NCBI GenBank assembly: GCA_032158125.1
Contig: JASKOT010000003.1
Location: 1-64,000 of the forward strand
DNA length: 64,000 nt
Source of the DNA: Papiliotrema nemorosa
Taxonomy: Eukaryota > Basidiomycota > Tremellomycetes > Tremellales > Rhynchogastremaceae
Direction of reading: 5' to 3'
Made by a program: the position numbers and the translations under genes. The notes under the pieces are model-generated. The model did not search any database. It was not told the DNA's origin and saw nothing but the letters and a program-made list of their open reading frames with translations. The first letter of the stretch is position 1; each line of letters opens with the position of its first letter. Below are positions 49,180-60,487 of this stretch, piece after piece.

Positions 49180-49915
49180 GTAAAGACTCGAATTGGCCAT
49201 TACTTTTGTTGCTTAGGTGTTACTTTTGGGGTATGGTACAGTACATCATGGAATGCATTCAGTGATCATTATGCTTGCGTTTGGTCCGCCCACAGGCCAA
49301 AAAAAAGAAAAAAGATCTGCTCTATCACCGTCTCCTCCGCCCCTGGTGCTCATAATCGGGCTGCGGTGCAGTTTGCGCAGAGGAGTGGCACATCGGGTCG
49401 AATCCGTCGTGCAGATGACTGCTATTGGGTACGCTTTCCGCTTCGATGTGACGCTCTTCGTCCCACTCAGTGCACTTGAGTCGTACTCAAAGGAGAGTGA
49501 TTTGACCCAATCAGAACGGTATAGCCATTCACGATGATTGAAACGTGCATGGACGAAGAAAGCTTTTGTCTGCTACAGTACTTGTACAATCAGAAGCATC
49601 GACCCGTCGCCGTGATTTGTTTCTCCATGATAAGTCTGAACACGATTGACGCACTCGACGTGTTTCAACACGCATAAAAGGAGTTAAAGGCTTCTATAGC
49701 TTCTAATTTCGACATGTCTCATCGATCCTTTTGCTGTAGTACCAGAAAATATCCATCAGCTCAATGTCGATGCCAATCGACACCTGGTGTTTTTGCTTCT
49801 TCTCCGTGAATCGAGGAGGTCAGTGTCACATAAATACCGACCCTCGATAGCGTCTCCCGCTTCAGCCCCGTTCTATCTTTCACAACCTCTACTCTCGTTG
49901 AAGCACTGAACCAAG
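49180..49915. other. Intergenic region, promoter of member D
   Basis: No gene is seen. TATA-like sequences CATAAAAGG near 49674 and ACATAAATA near 49829 lie before the ATG at 49916. Confidence 0.45.
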
Positions 49916-51075
49916 ATGAGCATGCGAGTGATGCAGCCCCCGCCACCCTCCACGGTCGGCACTGTCCCTCCGGCCATGTCCAATTCTGGTGCTCTGGACA
50001 GCCACGATACCGTGCCCTTTGATACGTACAGACCAGGTCACTTGGAACAGGTGATCGATGAGTTCAAGAGGACTCTCCCTTGTCCTACGAACGCATGCAA
50101 AGGAGAAGATGTGGCTCGTGCCGTGTACGCTTTTGCCAACATGATCCGATCCAACTCGACTCGGGTCAAACCAGAGACAGATGCCTGGGTACGTTCCTTC
50201 TCGTTTGATCTGTAATCGAAGCCATGGAAATTGATCCATGACAGGGAAACACCAGCTACAAAGTCGTGAGCAATGATTACAGACACATCGAGCACCCATG
50301 TTGGTCGATCAGCAAATGGAATTACAATGAAGTTCCAGGGTACGGGCTGGTTGATCCTCCTCCTGGTTCCATGGTGTGGGTTCCACCCTCTCGTGCCCCC
50401 AGCGAGTTCCGAAACCCTCCACCGCCCCCACCACCCCAACGCAAGTCAATGCCTGATCTGGTGTCTGTCGTATCGGCTGCTGCTACCACGGCTCCCCCTT
50501 CAGCGCCTCAGATCCCGGCGGCAATCCCAGCACCGTCGATGCCCCTGTCGAACATTGCTACCGCACCGAGTGCGAGCACCGCTCGCACCGTTCCTGGGTC
50601 TCATCCAGCGGCGAGTTATTCTCGGGATTGGCTTGCCGCGCAAATCACACCCAGCACCACGGCCCATTGGACCGTCGGCGCAGATGGCAAGTGGGGTGTG
50701 AATCTCTTCAATCCAGGCAATGGCTTATACAATGGGAGAATCAACGCTGATCCGACTGACGATCTTGGCGGTCGACTTTCCCTTCCCAACACCTCGGCAG
50801 TCGACTCACTGGTTGAGGACGACGAAGGAGAAGAAGAACAAGAGACAGCGCAGACCACCCAAGGAGGGCAGGCGACGTGGGAGGAAGTTCAGAAAACCCT
50901 GGCTTCGGTCCTAGAGCAGTTTCAAGCATTCCAAGACTCTCAGGCGCCCACCAAGACAGTCCGCTTCGCCGAGGCGCCTATCACCTCTGCTACATCATGT
51001 GCGCAATCCACTACGCCTCGAAGGAGAGGTTTGCGCCCATCCTCAGCGATGAGGAGTACTGTCCAGTCCCATTAG
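49916..51075 (+). CDS. Lineage-specific two-exon protein, cluster member D
   Basis: Exons 49916-50188 and 50245-51075 give 367 residues; phase-0 intron after codon 91. It is not recognised. Exon 1 has a helical block, LEQVIDEFKRTLPCP and ARAVYAFANMIRSNSTRVKP. Exon 2 holds HPCWSISKWNYNEVPGYGLV, a PPPPPPP run, RDWLAAQITPSTTAHWTVGA with GKWGVNLFNPGNG, an acidic patch EDDEGEEEQE and a C-terminal helix TWEEVQKTLASVLEQFQAFQ. The PCW motif and the G-x-W-x-V pattern recur in the gene at 54734. Confidence 0.65.
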
Positions 51076-51211
51076 GTGGTAGATATGGAGGATATCATTT
51101 CAAGTTGTGGTTCTGGGGTTTGCGTATGAAGGATACGTGTACAAACTTGTGGATGGTATGAACGAGACAATGCATGGTCGTTGGAAATTTGCATCCTGGC
51201 TCGTTCAGTAC

Positions 51212-53750
51212 CTAAGCTACGGGATCCACAATGACTTGCTCGACCCCAGGGAGTCTCAAAGCTTGTATAGCGGTGGTGGCCATGACTATCAACGTAATCA
51301 CGTCCCACATCGTGAAAGGCTGCATGAGCTGAGGACGTCCAAACCATTGGATGAAAATTTGCGGGATATGCGTCAAGACCTGTGAGGCAAAGATCATCCA
51401 TGTCGACACCGCATAATCTCCAGCAAACGTCCGTTGACAGTGATTCAAGTGTATCTCGTGGATGAGCGCAGCATACAGTGTCATTGGTGTTTGGGAAGCG
51501 TACCTGACTGATCTGGGCGACGAACCAGACCGAGCTCTGGAAAGCGCTAGTGATGTGCAACATCTTCAAAAGCGACGAGTCCCAATGTGTTGCACCGCCA
51601 AAGCCGTGCATCACGTCCGAATACTTCTCCGCAGCCACAATTGCCGGTGGCTTTGGAGCAAACTCCAGTATAGCAAAGGTTACCAAAGCAATCTATAATC
51701 AGCTACATATCACACACTGTGTGGGATCTGCTCACGATGACGCGGATGACCCAGTAAAACCGCGCATCTTGTTGAGAGCTTTTCGATTCCGAGGCGCTCG
51801 GGTGGCGGAAACGTACGGCGGCAGGGACGGGTACCCGTACATCAGAGTTGGGAGACAATGCGACCCAGGCTATCCTGAATTCCGGTAGAGCGCAGAGGTA
51901 CGTTTGTTTGGCGAGTACAATGCTGTAGATAACGATGACCATAGCGGCAAAGGAGAATGAGCGATCCCAGCGGTCACACCAGAGTATGACGATGTAGCAA
52001 ATGAGATTGACGAGTGTTAGAGTTGTCATGGCCCATATGGCGATACCATTCCTGGTACTTCTTGTTGCCCAGTAATGCAGGGTGAGCCTGGACATCAGCT
52101 GGTCCTCGCCGATAATCAACATACGGTATAGCGAGGTAACGGAGGCCTCTTGACAAAAGTCCAAATATACTCCTTGCGATGGGGCGGGATTGTGCTAGAG
52201 AAACCCCCAACAGTGCACCTACAAGACGTCAACTCCAATCGTTGCCCCGCTCCTCACCGTAGAGCTCTTGCTTGTCGCGCATCTCGGCGTCGCGTCCATC
52301 ATCTTCATTGTTCAAACTCCAAAATGTGGGAATCTTTGCGTAATCGGTGATTGACAGAGCGGCCGGGGTCATGCTTCGATAGGTAACCTTCCAATCCAGC
52401 ACGAAATCTTGTAGTTTCAGCAGCAATCGCGTCGACCTGGGCTCACCTGAAATCTCTTCCGGTTTTTGGGTGAGCATCCGTGTCTCATTACCCAGTCGAA
52501 CGTAGTTTTTCGACATGGCTCCAGGAGTGGATACAAAGAATGGACCGTACTTCCATTTGGTAGCCTCGCCAAGCCGCTTGATCTCCAGCAGGTTTTCGAA
52601 ATGACCGTCTCGATCAAATGCCCGTTGGCACTCGTCATTCTCGTTTCGGTCCGAACTGCACATTTCCTATCGAATCAGTCGATTATCATAACCAACCTGT
52701 CAGCTCACTTTAAACTTCTTCAAGGCGATCATGGCGTCCTCGAAGCTTTTCAAGCCGTACCTGGCGTAATCTTTGGCGATCGTGATGTCCGCTGTTGCCG
52801 ACAAAAGGGTGATCAGCGGTGGGAAGCCTGTCACAAAGCCATCTTGATCCCGCTCGATCGAGTGGGAAGCCCAATCCATGATCTGAGTCTTCATAGAATG
52901 GCCGGATGAGGAGTGTACGAGGAAGCTCTTCAGGTCCGAAGGAAGGGTATCTGGAGAAGGTAGTAAGGGAAGAGGCCATGAACCGCTCGGACCGTAGGTC
53001 AATACTGGCCGGGTGGATGTATGATTGTACTCTGCTGCAGTAGCATCGTGCTGCGAAGGGATCAAGGTGAAGGTAGCGACAAGTTCCGAGGCTTGATTTG
53101 TCACCAGTGAATGACTGGAGGTGAGCGCAGACTCCATCAGCGCTTCTCAAGACTCACACGATGCGTCCAGGCAAGACGAGTCTCACATTCTCCGTGTGAT
53201 GCGCTTCCAAAGAGCTCACATCGCTCAACTCGCCAGTCCAAATAGACTCCCACTGGTTGTCTTGAGCTCTTTCCGAGAGGTTGAATCCCTGTCCACCGTA
53301 CATCCATTTTCTACCCGCTTCCCATTCTGCGTAATAAAACGCTGTCGAGTTGTCCTCGCCTGGCGCAGGACGAGGCACCGTCCCCTCCCGGAACCAGACA
53401 TTCATTATCAATCGGACGTCTTGATTACTGCCGGAGCTGCTCGGTTGAAAGTACGACTCCACAATGTCCGTCCTACCCTTGCTCTGAGCGAGAGACGCAT
53501 GTACAGCTCGATGCGGGAATGCTACATTTCGGTATTTCTTCACCCCTACCATAGATCCAATCACCGCACCGACCAAGAGGAGTATACCGGTGATTCCCAA
53601 CAGAATGTAGGCGAACTTTCGGAAAGATACTTGGGGTTGTAGAGATACCCATTTGGTGTACTTTCCATGGTCGGAGCGGTCGGTTCTACTGGATTCATCT
53701 TCGGGCGACAACAACGGGACCGCAGAATTGCGGTCGAGCATGTTTGACAT
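51212..53750 (-). CDS. Unknown multi-pass membrane glycoprotein
   Basis: A multi-exon gene starting MSNMLDRNSAVPLLSPEDES. A single hydrophobic segment, FAYILLGITGILLLVGAVIG (residues about 45-65), acts as a signal anchor. It is followed by some 350 residues with N-glycosylation sequons (DNST, FNLS, YNHT, GNET), a putative lumenal or extracellular domain. The C-terminal third has several hydrophobic spans, including MTTLTLVNLICYIVILW, FAAMVIVIYSIVLA and MWDVITLIVMATTAI, before stopping at 51212. I cannot assign a family. It lies inside the lineage-specific cluster on the opposite strand. The exon borders in the last 1 kb are uncertain. Confidence 0.65.
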
Positions 53751-54733
53751 GCGACGAAGAAGTGGAGTACAACAATGAGTTGTAGAGCCTGTGATGGGAA
53801 CCTGTGATGCATGTTCGGCTCGACGTTGCGGACAAGCCTTCAACTTGGATCTCTAATGCTAGTAGCTATGGGACGGCTTCAAGCAATCGCTTATCGCATC
53901 GCCCCCTCTGTCTATTTGTGGGTGCATCAGGCACATCACGTGGAGGGGGACGTGTCACAAACACGAACACGTGGCCGCAGGTGACTCAACCGATCGTGGC
54001 ATTATTTTGAGAGCTGTGCCCTATCAACGCTGAACTGAAGTCTGCTCAATGACTCGAGAACCGGGTGAAGTACCACGCTGAAAGATTGAGTGACAAATGG
54101 ATACTTCTCCAATGATGCAAAGGCAGTCGCCCAGCAATATACGATCCTTGTACGCTCCTACCCTGGCCCGATCATGTCGGGAGACCCGCTGCTCGCCCTC
54201 GAGAAAGAGTGCTACTATGCACTTTTTGAGCATATTTGAAACGAGCAGACATCTTGATCCTTTCATCCCACACCTCCACTAGTCCAATCAGAAGCCTAAC
54301 GAGTCTTCATCGACTCAGTCAGCGTCTCATCTCGGCTCTCTTCGCACGCCTGGAGACTGTTCCTCCGAGAGAAGTCTGCATGACATCACCCGAGAGCACA
54401 GCCTGGGTGTGCACCTTTGACCGTCATTCATGCTGTGTATGACCTTGTAGCATATTCTCTGGAGACCATGTCGTTTCAACACTCTACACTTTCATTCTTC
54501 CATTATGCTGAAGAGTTTGCGAGAATGTACTCTTCTTTGTGTCTAGTGATTCTCACTCATCAGGCTTCTCATCGTTATTGGTGACGTACAGTCCTTGATC
54601 ATCGGGATATCTTGTTTCGGGAATGTATAAGACGCCCCTCACTACACTTGCTCTCGCCACTTTGCTATCCTACCTCGAGTGTGTTTTCTTGTCACAAATC
54701 AAAGTACCGTGCGATTAAGTTAAACCTACAAAT
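53751..54733. other. Divergent intergenic region
   Basis: Between the glycoprotein gene and the gene at 54734. Only short frames without features are present. A TATA-like TATAAG is at 54626-54631. Confidence 0.5.
54626..54631 (+). promoter_or_regulatory. TATA-like box, TATAAG
   Basis: Located 108 bp before the ATG at 54734, the same spacing as for the gene at 44960. Confidence 0.45.
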
Positions 54734-55939
54734 ATGTCTGTAGTCGATCCACACGGGTGGTTTTCAGTCGACAGACAAGGCACTGCCAACGCCAATCCAT
54801 CTTCTGACCAAGGGGCAATCATCAAAGCGCCTTTCGAAGACATCTGGACCGCCATCAACAACGCAACTCAGAGTCTGCCTCTGAGTAAAGAGGACAAGAC
54901 CAATCTCCCAAGTGCGATATACCAATCACTCGTCGCCGCCAACAACGTCGGCAGATCAAGCCATGTCACTGTCCCCTCCACGGTCATGTCTCTCACCCAG
55001 AACCAAGTTGATGAGCCTATCCGTGACGCCTGCCGGGAGACTTTGGATTGTCATGAGACGGGCATCGAGCCCAGCGTCATAGCTCAGATCGGCTGGGCTG
55101 CAAAATACCACGCGGACGGACGAAAGATCTTGCCTATGGAGCCTTCCACTCATTACCCATCTCCTCCGCCTGCCCACATTCCCCAGCTTACAACGACTGC
55201 TCCCTTTCGGATTCCCATCGACATGTTTGGAGTTTCAGCCATGCGACCCCCTCCGCCGAGTATCGATCCTCGATCCCACTGCGCGGAAGCCCATCACGTT
55301 GAATGGTTGAAAGCAGGGGGAACCAAACCCTGCTGGACCTCAAATGAAGGGACTTGGACCGTCCTCCCGCCCGGTACCAAGAGTGACGACGCACAAATCG
55401 GACTGCAAGATTCCGAGACGGGTCGACTCGTCCCCCTGACAAGTTCAAACCCGGGAGAATGGACGATCGATCCGATCCAGAAGGAACGGACCAAGGGAAC
55501 CCTGATCCCGGTTTCTCATCGACAGGCCGCAGCTCGAGGTCATTTCTGCGGCTCGGGATATCAGCCGTTCTCTTATTGGTCCACGAACCCTTACGAGAGG
55601 GAGCAGAATTTGGAACATCTGCATTACGCCCTTCAAGATTACGTCTACAGCTGCCAGGGTCAGACGGATGGACGAACGTCTGACTTGTATCGCCAAATCG
55701 AAGACTTGAATACAAAGAACAGGTCGATGCAGGATACTGTCCAGACTCTTCAAGCTCGAGCCAAGGAAGATGAGTCGATCAAGGAAAGCTTGACCAAATT
55801 GGCTGCGGCTTTGACCACTTGGCTACCTTCCCAAATGGCTCAGACAAAATTGAAGTCTCCCTCAACCTGTGGATCATCAACACGACGCACCGCCAGGAAT
55901 CACATTCCTCCGGTATCGATAACAGGGACTGTTGCGTGA
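54734..55939 (+). CDS. Lineage-specific intronless protein, cluster member F
   Basis: One uninterrupted frame of 401 codons, unusual in this intron-dense window. It is not recognised. A helical N-terminus (FEDIWTAINNATQSLPLSKE) is followed by a Pro-rich linker and Trp-containing segments: KPCWTSNEGTWTVLPPGTKS, GEWTIDPIQKER and GYQPFSYWSTNPYEREQ. A coiled coil of about 60 residues comes next (YRQIEDLNTKNRSMQDTVQT, then KESLTKLAAALTTWLP). The PCW and G-x-W-T-[VI] motifs recall the gene at 49916. Lack of introns may reflect retroposition or intron loss. Confidence 0.75.
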   Translation: MSVVDPHGWFSVDRQGTANANPSSDQGAIIKAPFEDIWTAINNATQSLPLSKEDKTNLPSAIYQSLVAANNVGRSSHVTVPSTVMSLTQNQVDEPIRDACRETLDCHETGIEPSVIAQIGWAAKYHADGRKILPMEPSTHYPSPPPAHIPQLTTTAPFRIPIDMFGVSAMRPPPPSIDPRSHCAEAHHVEWLKAGGTKPCWTSNEGTWTVLPPGTKSDDAQIGLQDSETGRLVPLTSSNPGEWTIDPIQKERTKGTLIPVSHRQAAARGHFCGSGYQPFSYWSTNPYEREQNLEHLHYALQDYVYSCQGQTDGRTSDLYRQIEDLNTKNRSMQDTVQTLQARAKEDESIKESLTKLAAALTTWLPSQMAQTKLKSPSTCGSSTRRTARNHIPPVSITGTVA

Positions 55940-56198
55940 ATGTTTTTGAATGTGTTATAGGACCTCGCATTGCCGAATTGTCGGCCCGGAGTGTTGATGA
56001 CTCCTGGCAAAACAGTCGGAATCGAAGTTTTTGGGTGATGCATGGATGGATACGCGAGCTGTAACGCTATTTGTTAAACGCGACGTGATCAAGTGTGAGA
56101 AGAATAACGATGGCTGATCGATGTGCCGTCTTGACACATGTCAGTCTGTGCAGTGTCTACTCTATACATGCTGTCTCGACTCATTGTCCTGGTTTTGA

Positions 56199-57856
56199 TC
56201 AATGCCCTGCAGGAGGTTTGCGCCGCTCTAAGTTGATGATGTTGAAAGTGAGACTGGCCGTTAGCGTTGAGCACCGCATAATGTAAGACTAACCAGAACG
56301 TCATGACGGCCATACCGTAGATAGCCAAAGCCAGTGCTCCCCATTTCAATGGTCCCTTTTCTTGCCTGAATAGCTTGAAGTAGAATGCTCCCGGTAAGAT
56401 GAACGAGAGAATAGTCGATCCGGTAGATCCGACAAATGCCAAGACTGGATCATGAGCTTGATCCCAAAGGTGTCTGTGTCTGATGACTCACCGACGTCGA
56501 GCTCGTCTACCGACAAAGCGATGAAGAAACCGGCAAGGAGGATACCAGTAGTGAGCACGATAAACTTCTTGTTGGTCATGTCTCCTCCTCGCTTGATTGA
56601 TCCGGGTGTCTGATCCGATTTCGGCATGAGCGGGTCCTCCTCATCATCCTCGCCGATGCTCCTAGCGGGAGAGATTGAGCCTCGAGGCGTGGGCGGCGCC
56701 ACTCGACTATCCTTGATCTTCTTGACCAGCCCTCGAGTCAAGGTATGGATACAATTTCGACAGGGCAAAAGCTGGAGAGGGTAGGACAGTCCGACAAGTA
56801 GAACGATGCCCAGTCGACCAATAGCAATGACGAGGGAGGTCGCAGGGTACATGGCGATGATATTGCTTCCTACCTTGCTGCCGAACGTGAGGTACCCGAT
56901 AACGCCGAGAATTTCGTAGCACGCAGCAGCCGATCCAATTGAAGACACGATGACAAGGTTCATCCGTTGCTGGGTCTTGTTGTGAAGTTCGTTGTAGATT
57001 GGAAAGATGTTTTGAGCACAAGTGTACGCAAAGACCTGAACGGGGAAACTCGCCAAGGTGTTCTGGCCAAACCGACCCAGGACCACCTCGCCTCTTTCCG
57101 GACTCTTGCCTTTGAAGATGAACCATCCGACAACGACGATGATCAGGTATACGACGGTACTGAGGGCGATTTGACTGGTGAAGCGTAGTGCGTCCAGAGT
57201 CCGAAGGAAGGAGATTGGGATAACAACGAGCATCGCAATAAGGAGCCAGAAATCTTGCGACAGAAGGATGGAGTCGGGTGAGAGTGTGTGTCCTAGCGAT
57301 TGGGACAGTGTCGTTGAGACCTTGGGCAGCAGAGTCTACGTTGTCAGCTTTGATCACAACCCACTCAGGATAGCTCACCTTGCAGATGATGAGGTACGAT
57401 ACGGACACGCCAAAACACTTGATCGCGATGGCGAGCTGACACTCAGTACTCTGCGTACCTCTGAATGTAGGGAACGCCCTGACTCACGTCAAATAGCCTG
57501 ACTGCCCATCCTTTGCTGAACGACAGTCGAGCAACCTCGTTGAAGCTTGCCTTCCTCCCCTCGTCGCCCGGCCGTGTCCCGACGACCGTCGCGCATCGAC
57601 TGAGCAGAAACAACCCGAATGCTGTCATGCTTGCACTAAAGACGCATGACACGATCCCCGGTATCAGCCCCATTGAGGCGAAAGCCGAGGGGAATGCTAG
57701 CGCCCCTGCGCCGATAACGGTATTAGTCAGGTTGACCACTGAGGATTTGACCGATGCATGACCTTCTGTTCGAGCTGGAGATGGACTCGGATTCCGCCGT
57801 ATAGGAGTCGACGGCGCTCTTTGGGGCGTCAAAGACGATGTAGACCCGTATGACAT
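56199..57856 (-). CDS. Vacuolar amino-acid transporter, AVT5/6/7 (AAAP) type
   Basis: Multi-exon gene starting MSYGSTSSLTPQRAP and ending RRKPPAGH. TM1 carries SSVVNLTNTVIGAGALAFPSA, the AAAP family signature. Further spans include IVSCVFSASMTAFGLFLLSR, FWLLIAMLVVIPISFLRTLD, STVVYLIIVVVGWFIF, NLVIVSSIGSAAACYEILGV, LVIAIGRLGIVLLVGLSYPL, TGILLAGFFIALSVDEL and FVGSTGSTILSFILPGAFYF. A central acidic loop (GEDDEEDPLMPKSDQ) separates TM8 and TM9. Such carriers export neutral or acidic amino acids across the vacuolar membrane. The frame is open to 58093, but the chosen ATG has a good context and family-like start. Confidence 0.88.
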
Positions 57857-58160
57857 GTTGGAATCTATAGAGTCGCGAGGGGTAGGTGGGGTGATATCGA
57901 CAGTAGGAGTGATTCCTGTGCGAACGGTCCTGAGAGTGAATACGTCTGGGATGAAGGAGCGTATGATGGGCAGTGGACACCCGAGATCTGTTATACTCGA
58001 GTAAGGCGAACAAAGGGACGAGTTCGCTGGGTGTACAGCTGTTGACACCATCGTGGTCGCTGTCCTCACCATCACGGACGGAACCAGAATCACACCTCAT
58101 CTTTCCCGGTCTTCTCCGTATAACCCTTTCACTCTATTCTCGTCAAAAGCTCCGGCAACC
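57857..58160. other. Divergent promoter, AVT transporter and MIC12
   Basis: A 304-bp interval between two divergent starts. No motif stands out. Confidence 0.4.
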
Positions 58161-58829
58161 ATGGCAGGTTTTCTGGTGGGCACAGGGGGAGGTATCCTCG
58201 CTGCTGCTGCTGTTTACTACACCCTCTCGACGGATCTGGCACAGCAGACGGCTTCATTGCGTGGAGAGTGAGTTTTCAACAAATCCCTTCAACCCATGAC
58301 GTCGATTGACGCATCTGTCGCTGAACATCCCCAACTGACTGACAGCCTGCAACGAAGCTCTCAGCTCTTGTCATCATCTTTCGACCCCAAAGCTCCTCCA
58401 CCAGCAGCCAGCGCTCTCGTCGGTCCTTCCTACCCACGTGAACCCCGGTTTTCTGAAACATTACGATCACGATGGAACCTGGCAGTCACGCGGGCAGTCA
58501 ACTCTGTCCGGACCGCCGACCTTGCAGCTGCAGGAAGTGTGCTCATTGATGGCACTGCAGGCTTAGTGCAGAAGCTGGGTGGAGAAGCGGTGAAATTGGA
58601 AGAGAAGGTAGAGGAAAAGGTGGTATTGGCGGGAAGGACAATCAAACAAGAGGGAGAGAAATTGGTCAATAGAGTGGAGGCTGCTAAAGAGAACCACGTA
58701 GGGTCTGTGCCTGCGGTGGGAGGTCCTGGTTTGGCAGCAGATGTGGATAAGGAGAGTTTCACGGGTGGACCTGGGGTGGTGGTCCGCGCTAAGAGGGCGA
58801 GTGAGGGCACGACTGGTCGGTTGGTATAG
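58161..58829 (+). CDS. MIC12: MICOS subunit MIC12-like protein
   Basis: Two exons (58161-58267, 58346-58829) give 196 residues. The N-terminal segment AGFLVGTGGGILAAAAVYYT followed by LSTDLAQQTASLRGDLQRSS matches the single transmembrane anchor and adjoining helix of fungal Mic12/Aim5. A linker and a predicted amphipathic coiled coil (KLEEKVEEKVVLAGRTIKQE) follow, then a Gly/Val-rich tail. Mic12 links Mic10 and Mic60 modules at cristae junctions of the mitochondrial inner membrane. The assignment rests on topology and N-terminal pattern, and the family is poorly conserved. Confidence 0.68.
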
Positions 58830-59081
58830 AGCATGTGATATAATCCAGCACCCACGGGAAGCTCATCAGGCGAACTGCGACCTGTAGCCTCGTGCACATC
58901 AATGAGCGCCCTGTTATGGCTCCGAGAAAGGCTCTAATGCTTGCATCCGGTGAATAACCCAATGCTCGTAAGGCCTTTATGGTATCGCATATGTCGTCTA
59001 CTTTACAAATCTTCTACACGGTCTCGCTTGTACAAACAGACATCGGCGTCGTCAAGTCGTAAACGTCAAGTATAGGCCCAA

Positions 59082-60191
59082 TCATGGAGCCATGTCGTCT
59101 CCCCATCTCTGTCTTCGCCCAACCGCCAGCTCCGCCAACAGTCTATTTGTCTCTTCGTATCTATTCCTGACATCCATTTCTGCTTCATCAATCGGCCCCT
59201 CTGGCGACGTCAAGACCTCCATCGTGTTGTCTTGCCTGACAGGGGTTCGATACAAATTTTGCGGATACGTATGATGGGTACCGGTGTGTGAGAAGAAGGG
59301 CGAAGACGAGCTGAAGGAGTTGCTGCGATGAGTGGGTAAGTAGGGTGTGCCGTTCATGCTTGGAGGCGGTTGATTGAATGGCGAGGAGGGGGCAAAGTAG
59401 GACGTTCGATAAGGCGTCTGATAGGGCGTTTGCATATGGGTGGACTGAGCGAAGTGAGGAGAAGCCAGGTCCGTCGCGGATGGACGCTCCATGGCGGTAT
59501 CGCCTTCCGGATGGGGCACTTGCTCGTTATGATGGTTCGCTCGAGCGAGGTGCTGTCGTTAGCTCCACATTGAGCACGGCTCGGGTAGACTTACCAAGCG
59601 ATGGAGCAAGGCGTTCTGTGAATAGTACTCTTCTCCCCACTCCCTTCTCATTTCCTCCTCGTCCATTCCATCCCCGACTCTAGTACTGCTCTGACTCTCA
59701 CTGATACGGAATGGCGAGGAAGTGGGTGCATCGTTCCGGACAGGCGACGAAGACATGGGCTGTCTGATGGTCTCAGGCTGGGGAAGCCATTGGGGACGGA
59801 TAGGTGAGGAGCCTTCATTATTGGGCCGGGATTGCGAATGTTGCTGAGGGATGGATGTTTGGGAAGACGTAGGATTGTTGAGCTTTTCCCACTGACGTGT
59901 GCGTCTCTTCTCAACGAATCGGGACCAGGAAGATTCGGGGTTGGAAGGACCCGCTTGATCGTAGTAAGCGGAGTGAAAGGTAGGGTCGTAGGCTATATAA
60001 TCTTGAGCTTCCTCGTGAAATCCGTACGAATATTGCCTTCGACGCTTGAGAAGGATATCAAGTGGAGAAGAGATTGCGTCGGGTGGAGGAGAGGGGGACC
60101 GAGGCCGTTTCCGAGGCGGAGCGAGCATGATGATAAACGCTGGGGTTGAAGGGTCTTCCGCGGCTTTCACCTCTGCGACATACTCTCTCAT
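59082..60191 (-). CDS. Hypothetical disordered protein
   Basis: Two exons (60191-59595, 59522-59082) give about 345 residues. It is not recognised. The start region has a short helix MREYVAEVKAAEDPS, then MLAPPRKRPRSPSPPP (possible nuclear signal; an alternative start). SWSRFVEKRRTRQWEKLNNP looks like a conserved helix, and MDEEEMRREWGEEYYSQNAL and YEETNRLLAELAVGRRQRW are short helices in otherwise Ser/Pro/Gln-rich sequence. The pattern resembles nuclear adaptor proteins, without a specific match. It is divergent from the TRF4-type gene with a 296-bp spacer. Confidence 0.6.
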
Positions 60192-60487
60192 CTGTTGATC
60201 AACGTCAACAAGCCCTTGCGAGTGCTCCCAAGATCAGAGTCGATTCAAGTGTCGCCGTGGAGAGATGGATGGGGGTTGAGACATGAAAGCTGAGGGTGGT
60301 CGTGTGTGTTGCGATCTTGGGTGGCGAACTTCTTTTATTTACGTAATATTGATGTTGATGGTATCAACCACGTGGCCTCAACTGATCAGTGGACAAAAGT
60401 TGTAATCGAGCACCTGTCGACCACCTCGATAACGAGACATACCATCTTGCAGCATAAGCCTGCACGAAGTGTAGGAAACGGTCTGAG

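Noticed and set aside
43119..54733. Transposon or LTR explanation for the sparse 43-55 kb region
   Set aside because: No reverse transcriptase, integrase or transposase frame, terminal repeat or target-site duplication could be seen.
44960..55939. Biosynthetic or mating-type cluster
   Set aside because: No synthase, P450, pheromone, receptor or homeodomain gene is present in the region.
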